From Planctomycetia bacterium (GTDB taxonomy: Bacteria > Planctomycetota > Phycisphaerae > Phycisphaerales > SM1A02), in the NCBI GenBank assembly GCA_009936695.1, contig JAACEA010000079.1, forward strand, positions 1 to 8,174: 8,174 nt of DNA, in the 5' to 3' direction. The notes under the pieces were generated by a model. That model saw only the letters and a list, made by a program, of their open reading frames with translations, was not told where the DNA came from and made no database searches. How positions within the stretch are numbered: position 1 is the first letter of the stretch; each line of letters opens with the position of its first letter. The position numbers were made by a program, and so were the translations under genes. Below are positions 5,675-8,174 of this stretch, piece after piece.

Positions 5675-6613
5675 ATGGCACGCCCCCTCGGGTGCCACCC
5701 GCTTCGCAAGGACCCGCCCCCCATGACCATGCCTCTCGTTCAACTCGGCCCCGGTGGAGACTACGTCCGGAAGATCGTTCCCACCGACGAGCGCCTCCAA
5801 TCCATCTCCCGACCGTTCACCCATCCCGGGCATCCGGGCGTTCCCACCCGGAACCCCGGCGGCATGCTCGCGTTCCTCCTCACCACACTTCGAATGCTTG
5901 GAATCCTGCTTCCCGAGACCGGCGACGGATCCGAGACTGACCCACCATCGACCTCCGATTCGGCAGACCAACCCGCTCGACGACGCCCCCCCATCGATCG
6001 AAGGGCCGCACGCCGACTTCGGGTGACGCCGCATGATGCCCGCACCGAAGACCACCCCCGACACCAGGACGTGTTCGAGCGATGCCTCGGCATCGACCGG
6101 GTCGAAATCAGTCCGGCGGCACTTCGTCACCTCGCCGACCGATCCGGGATCCCGAATTCACCCCCGCTCGAAACGCCGGTGGCGGAGTTGCTCCACTCCG
6201 CCCCGGCGTCTTCGGCCCGGGGTCCGATGTCGCCCCGATCACTCGTCGGAAGGTCGCTCGTCGGGCATGGCGAACGCGTTCGAATGGTGGCTCGCGCCAC
6301 GCTTGAACGGCTTCGCTCCCACACCGAGGACCATCTCTCCCGCGTCTCCAGTTCCGATCGCGCTCCATCCACCCCCGTTCGCTCGACCTCGACCCAGGAA
6401 AACCGTCATGAACCTGACTCCCAAACAGCTTCGCATTCTCGACTTCGTCCGCACCTATCGGGAGAGCGAGGGCTATTCCCCGACGATGCAGGAGATCGCG
6501 AACGAATTCGGCGTCAGCAAGGTGACGGTCTTCGAACACGTCGAGGCACTGGTCGGCAAGGGCGCTCTCGTTCGAGATCCGAACAAGGCACGCTCTTTGT
6601 CGCCGGTGGATGA
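5675..6613 (+). CDS. Doubtful hypothetical ORF in front of and overlapping lexA
   Basis: One plus-strand frame stays open from 5630 to 6613. Two starts have ribosome sites: ATG 5675 (AGGA at 5667-5670, four bases before) and ATG 5723 (AAGGA at 5708-5712, ten bases before). For coding: by my hand count of codons 5723-6380 the third position is about 70% G/C and the second clearly lower, as in real genes here, and short stretches look protein-like (GGDYVRKIVPTDERLQ; LAFLLTTLRMLGILL; LGIDRVEISPAALRHLA at about residues 138-154 from 5675). The DRVEIS element loosely recalls the core of FlgM-type anti-sigma factors, but this is too short to use as an assignment. Against: no family is recognised, much of it is Pro/Arg/Ser-rich, it contains a 15-bp hairpin, and it continues 206 bases into lexA, where its translation is the arginine-rich shadow expected of a false frame. 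If real, the protein probably ends before 6408 through a frameshift, or it is decayed. Confidence 0.35.
   Translation: MARPLGCHPLRKDPPPMTMPLVQLGPGGDYVRKIVPTDERLQSISRPFTHPGHPGVPTRNPGGMLAFLLTTLRMLGILLPETGDGSETDPPSTSDSADQPARRRPPIDRRAARRLRVTPHDARTEDHPRHQDVFERCLGIDRVEISPAALRHLADRSGIPNSPPLETPVAELLHSAPASSARGPMSPRSLVGRSLVGHGERVRMVARATLERLRSHTEDHLSRVSSSDRAPSTPVRSTSTQENRHEPDSQTASHSRLRPHLSGERGLFPDDAGDRERIRRQQGDGLRTRRGTGRQGRSRSRSEQGTLFVAGG
6173..6209 (+). repeat. Very stable 15-bp inverted repeat with one bulge, about 200 bases before lexA
   Basis: ACGCCGG (6173-6179), a bulged T at 6180 and GGCGGAGT (6181-6188) pair with ACTCCGCC (6195-6202) and CCGGCGT (6203-6209), enclosing the six-base loop TGCTCC. 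That is fifteen pairs, twelve of them G-C, with one unpaired base. No T run follows on either strand, so it is not a typical intrinsic terminator. In an RNA it would be a rigid hairpin. It lies inside the doubtful ORF before lexA. Confidence 0.6.
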
Positions 6614-7013
6614 ACCCGTCGGTGAAGACCTCGTGCTCCCCCTCAAGGGACGAATCGCCGCCGGTCGCCCGATCGAGAAGTGCGAGGACGACAGCGAGCT
6701 CGATCTGGGGCAGATCTTCGGGCCCCGCAAGGGACGCCATGGAGAGATGTTCGCCCTTCAGGTCGAAGGCGAGTCGATGCGAGACGAAGGCATCTTCGAT
6801 GGCGACTACGTGATCGTCGAGAAACGACAGACCGCCCGAAACGGCGAGCGGGTCGTCGCCCTCCTTCCCGACGGCGAGACCACGCTCAAGACCTTCTTTC
6901 GCGAGAGCGACGGGACCATCCGGCTCCAGCCCGCCAATCCCGACTTCGAGCCGATCATCGTTCGCGACTGCCGGATCCAGGGCGTCGTCACCGGCGTGAT
7001 GCGTCGCTACTGA
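6408..7013 (+). CDS. lexA: LexA repressor (SOS response transcriptional repressor, S24 family)
   Basis: The product has 201 residues, the normal LexA length. ATG 6408 has AGGA (6396-6399) eight bases before it, and the protein begins MNLTPKQLRILDFVRTYRES, the standard opening. Residues 1-66 form the winged helix-turn-helix; the recognition helix reads SKVTVFEHVEAL, in place of the S-x-x-T-V-H/Y-x-H-L of many LexA proteins. Residues about 75-201 are the self-cleaving peptidase: the Ala85-Gly86 bond within GRIAAGRPI is the scissile site, Ser123 in EGESMRDEGI is the nucleophile, and Lys161 in ETTLKTFF is the general base. All catalytic parts are present, so RecA-stimulated autocleavage and derepression of DNA-damage genes are expected. 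No recA, imuB or dnaE2 gene is beside it. Candidate operators GAAC-N2-GTTC are noted separately. The DxD-like loop CEDDSELDLGQIFGPRKGRHGEM (92-114) is somewhat long and acidic. The stop faces the convergent cohesin/dockerin gene. Confidence 0.95.
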   Translation: MNLTPKQLRILDFVRTYRESEGYSPTMQEIANEFGVSKVTVFEHVEALVGKGALVRDPNKARSLSPVDEPVGEDLVLPLKGRIAAGRPIEKCEDDSELDLGQIFGPRKGRHGEMFALQVEGESMRDEGIFDGDYVIVEKRQTARNGERVVALLPDGETTLKTFFRESDGTIRLQPANPDFEPIIVRDCRIQGVVTGVMRRY

Positions 7014-7113
7014 ATCCCTGCCGGTCGAACCGGGAAGGCACGGGTCGCCACCGCGACGGCTCCCCCACCCTCGACCATGAGGTGGGATCGGAGACTCGAG
7101 ATCGTCGGAGTGC

Positions 7114-7152
7114 GACGACGGGTGGGCGGATCGAGGCCGCACACCCGTCGTC
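7114..7152. terminator. 11-bp inverted repeat between convergent genes, possible bidirectional terminator
   Basis: GACGACGGGTG (7114-7124) and CACCCGTCGTC (7142-7152) are perfect reverse complements around a 17-base loop. The repeat lies 100 bases after the lexA stop and 63 bases after (in reading direction) the end of the minus-strand gene, so it could serve both. No T run follows on either strand, so termination would have to be factor-aided. A smaller CCGGT-CGA-ACCGG hairpin (7021-7033) follows the lexA stop directly, and CCCACC/GGTGGG (7064-7086) adds another weak stem. Confidence 0.4.
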
Positions 7153-7215
7153 ACTTCACTCAAGTCTCGACCACCGCTCTTCACCCGCCTCGGACCGTGG
7201 CACGAGACGGCATGA

Positions 7216-7881
7216 TCAGCCTTCGGTACCCCATCGATCGAGCAGCCGGCCGATGTCGGCGCCGTTGACCACACCGTCGCCATTGACGTCGGCGGCCGGG
7301 GACTTCGTGACCGGCCCCCAGTCCGCGAGCATCAATCCCAGGTCGCCTGGCTCGACGATGCCGTTTCCGTTGAGATCCGAGGTCCGGAAGACCGTGATGC
7401 TGCCATCCAACGCTTCGAGCGTCGGCACCGAGAAGTCGTAGTTGAAGAAGGAGACCTTCGAGAGGGTGATCGGAATCACCGTGCCGGGCTCGAGATTCGC
7501 CGGCACGTCGATCATCAGCCCGACCAGCGGGTGATCGCCTGGCGCGATCTGATCCTCGGTGAAGATACAGGCGGCGTCCACCCGGACATTGGGCGACGGC
7601 GCGGAGTCCCAACCATTCCAACCGTTGCTGAAGATCGGACCGTCGTACAGCACGTCGTCGACTTCGAGGCCGAGCGGCATCGCGTTGAAGCCGAAGGCCC
7701 CGATGATGTCCATCGTCTCCGCACGCACGGGAACGGAAACCGTCTGGCCACGCGTCGCATTGACGTTCGAAACCTTGAGGATCGCGCCACCACCGGATCC
7801 GGCGGCGGTCGGCGAAAGGAGCAGTCCGGCGAGGAGCGTGGCTTGAAGCATGCGTCGTGATCTCCAGGAGTTTCCGAGCAT
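7216..7881 (-). CDS. Secreted protein with cohesin-like domain and C-terminal dockerin repeats
   Basis: Starting at ATG 7881 the protein has 221 residues. The signal peptide has a basic RSRR (7-10), the hydrophobic MLQATLLAGLLL and a cleavage region SPTAAG. A later ATG (7851), with GGAG ten bases before it, would remove the basic part, so I prefer 7881 though it has no clear ribosome site. Residues about 34-164 follow the cohesin-type beta-sandwich pattern: ILKVSNVNATRGQTVSVPVRA at the start, LVGLMIDVPANLEPGTVIPITL in the middle and LDGSITV as the last strand. Residues 169-221 hold two dockerin-like calcium loops, DLNGNGIVEPGDLG and DVNGDGVVNGADIG, each followed by a helix ending D-W-G or R-W-G. 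In clostridia cohesin and dockerin bind each other to build cellulosomes. In planctomycetes dockerin-like tails are common on secreted proteins and their role is unsettled. No enzyme domain is present. The cohesin assignment is by pattern only. Confidence 0.8.
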   Translation of the reverse strand: MLGNSWRSRRMLQATLLAGLLLSPTAAGSGGGAILKVSNVNATRGQTVSVPVRAETMDIIGAFGFNAMPLGLEVDDVLYDGPIFSNGWNGWDSAPSPNVRVDAACIFTEDQIAPGDHPLVGLMIDVPANLEPGTVIPITLSKVSFFNYDFSVPTLEALDGSITVFRTSDLNGNGIVEPGDLGLMLADWGPVTKSPAADVNGDGVVNGADIGRLLDRWGTEG

Positions 7882-7943
7882 CGAGGGTAACGGATTCGTC
7901 ACGCCGATCGTGGACCTTCTTCGAAATCCCCGAGCATCGGTTC

Positions 7944-7998
7944 CATGAGACGACATGAGACGACATGAGACGCCACTTCAACGAGACGACACTTCAAC
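7944..7998. repeat. Compound short tandem repeat upstream of the cohesin/dockerin gene
   Basis: CATGAGACGA occurs at 7944-7953 and 7954-7963, with a third copy CATGAGACGC at 7964-7973. Then CACTTCAAC (7974-7982), GAGACGA (7983-7989) and CACTTCAAC again (7990-7998) follow. The shared core GAGACG thus appears four times and CACTTCAAC twice in 55 bases. It lies 63-117 bases before the minus-strand start at 7881, where regulatory sites or slipped-strand variation could act. The copies are contiguous, without spacers. Confidence 0.75.
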
Positions 7999-8090
7999 TC
8001 GAGGGGGCCGCGAAGAGCCGTCGAGGAACGGCATCGGGCCACAGTCCCGGATGAATTCGAAACGGCCTGGCGTTCCGGGTCCCCCCGTCG

Positions 8091-8174
8091 TCAGGATCGA
8101 CGAATGCGGTGCGCGGCCGCGGCGAGCGGTTCGATGAATCGGACCACGGCGTCGGCGAGATCCTCACCGGCCGC
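8091..8174 (-). CDS. Possible C-terminal end of an unidentified protein (partial)
   Basis: From the right edge one minus-strand frame reads 27 residues, opening AAGEDLADAVVRFIEPLA and ending in a basic HRIRRS before TGA (8093-8091). The codons favour G/C at position three and the peptide reads as one amphipathic helix with a basic tail, as at the end of a soluble enzyme. It is too short to assign. The DLAxAVVxFIxPL pattern recalls the late helix of some class I aminoacyl-tRNA synthetases, but those continue about 30 residues further. Confidence 0.4.
   Translation of the reverse strand, partial: AAGEDLADAVVRFIEPLAAAAHRIRRS

Noticed and set aside
6108..7283. Minus-strand frame of 391 codons opposite lexA
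   Set aside because: lexA is unambiguous on the plus strand; the opposite frame shows no motif.
7181..7981. Alternative minus-strand frame of 266 codons over the cohesin/dockerin gene
   Set aside because: It is an out-of-frame reading; the adjacent frame has a signal peptide and two exact calcium-loop repeats.
7944..7998. CRISPR array
   Set aside because: The units are 10 and 16 bases long and contiguous, with no unique spacers and no cas gene.
8091..8174. Tryptophanyl-tRNA synthetase C-terminus
   Set aside because: The helix pattern is suggestive, but the frame stops about 30 residues too early for that family, so no name is given.

Overview
The window is GC-rich and gene-dense, with strong G/C preference at third codon positions. 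The best clue to the organism is the secreted protein on the minus strand at 7216-7881. It ends in two dockerin-type calcium-binding repeats (each D-x-N-G-x-G followed by GDLG/GADIG and a W-G end), a tail common in marine planctomycetes of the class Phycisphaerae. A LexA with a diverged recognition helix, a SPOR lipoprotein and a HEAT-like exported protein fit that group. The assignment to Phycisphaerae is inference from gene style, not from a marker gene.

Layout, left to right. (1) 1-467, minus: N-terminal part of an AMP-forming acyl-CoA/acyl-ACP ligase, cut by the window edge just after its Y-T-S-G-T-S-G nucleotide-binding motif. Its start lies 21 bases from the divergent start of (2) 489-1256, plus: a lipoprotein with TPR-like helices and a C-terminal SPOR domain. 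(3) 1359-2399, plus: a secreted helical protein, probably HEAT-like. (4) 2435-3286 and 3283-4098, plus: two family 2 glycosyltransferases overlapping by four bases (GTGA), one WaaE/KdtX-like and one with a galactosyltransferase-type C-terminal motif. Together they look like a small operon for lipopolysaccharide-core or other surface glycan assembly. (5) 4112-5341, minus, convergent: a PLP-dependent class V aminotransferase of the isopenicillin-N-epimerase-like group. (6) 5342-5674: a gap with no convincing gene but a perfect 14-bp stem-loop shaped like an intrinsic terminator. (7) 5675-6613, plus: an open frame of doubtful status that contains a very stable 15-bp stem-loop and runs 206 bases into (8) 6408-7013, plus: lexA, with cleavage site and Ser/Lys dyad intact. 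(9) 7114-7152: an inverted repeat between convergent genes. (10) 7216-7881, minus: a secreted protein with a cohesin-like domain followed by a dockerin. (11) 7944-7998: a compound short tandem repeat. (12) 8091-8174, minus: the possible last 27 codons of an unidentified gene.

Most genes are envelope- or surface-related (SPOR lipoprotein, exported HEAT-like protein, two glycosyltransferases, cohesin/dockerin protein, perhaps the acyl ligase). The regulator is the SOS repressor LexA. I see no complete new multi-gene system. The places that best repay a second look are the unexplained 0.73 kb in front of lexA, the orphan terminator at 5514-5547, and the protein carrying both a cohesin-like domain and a dockerin.
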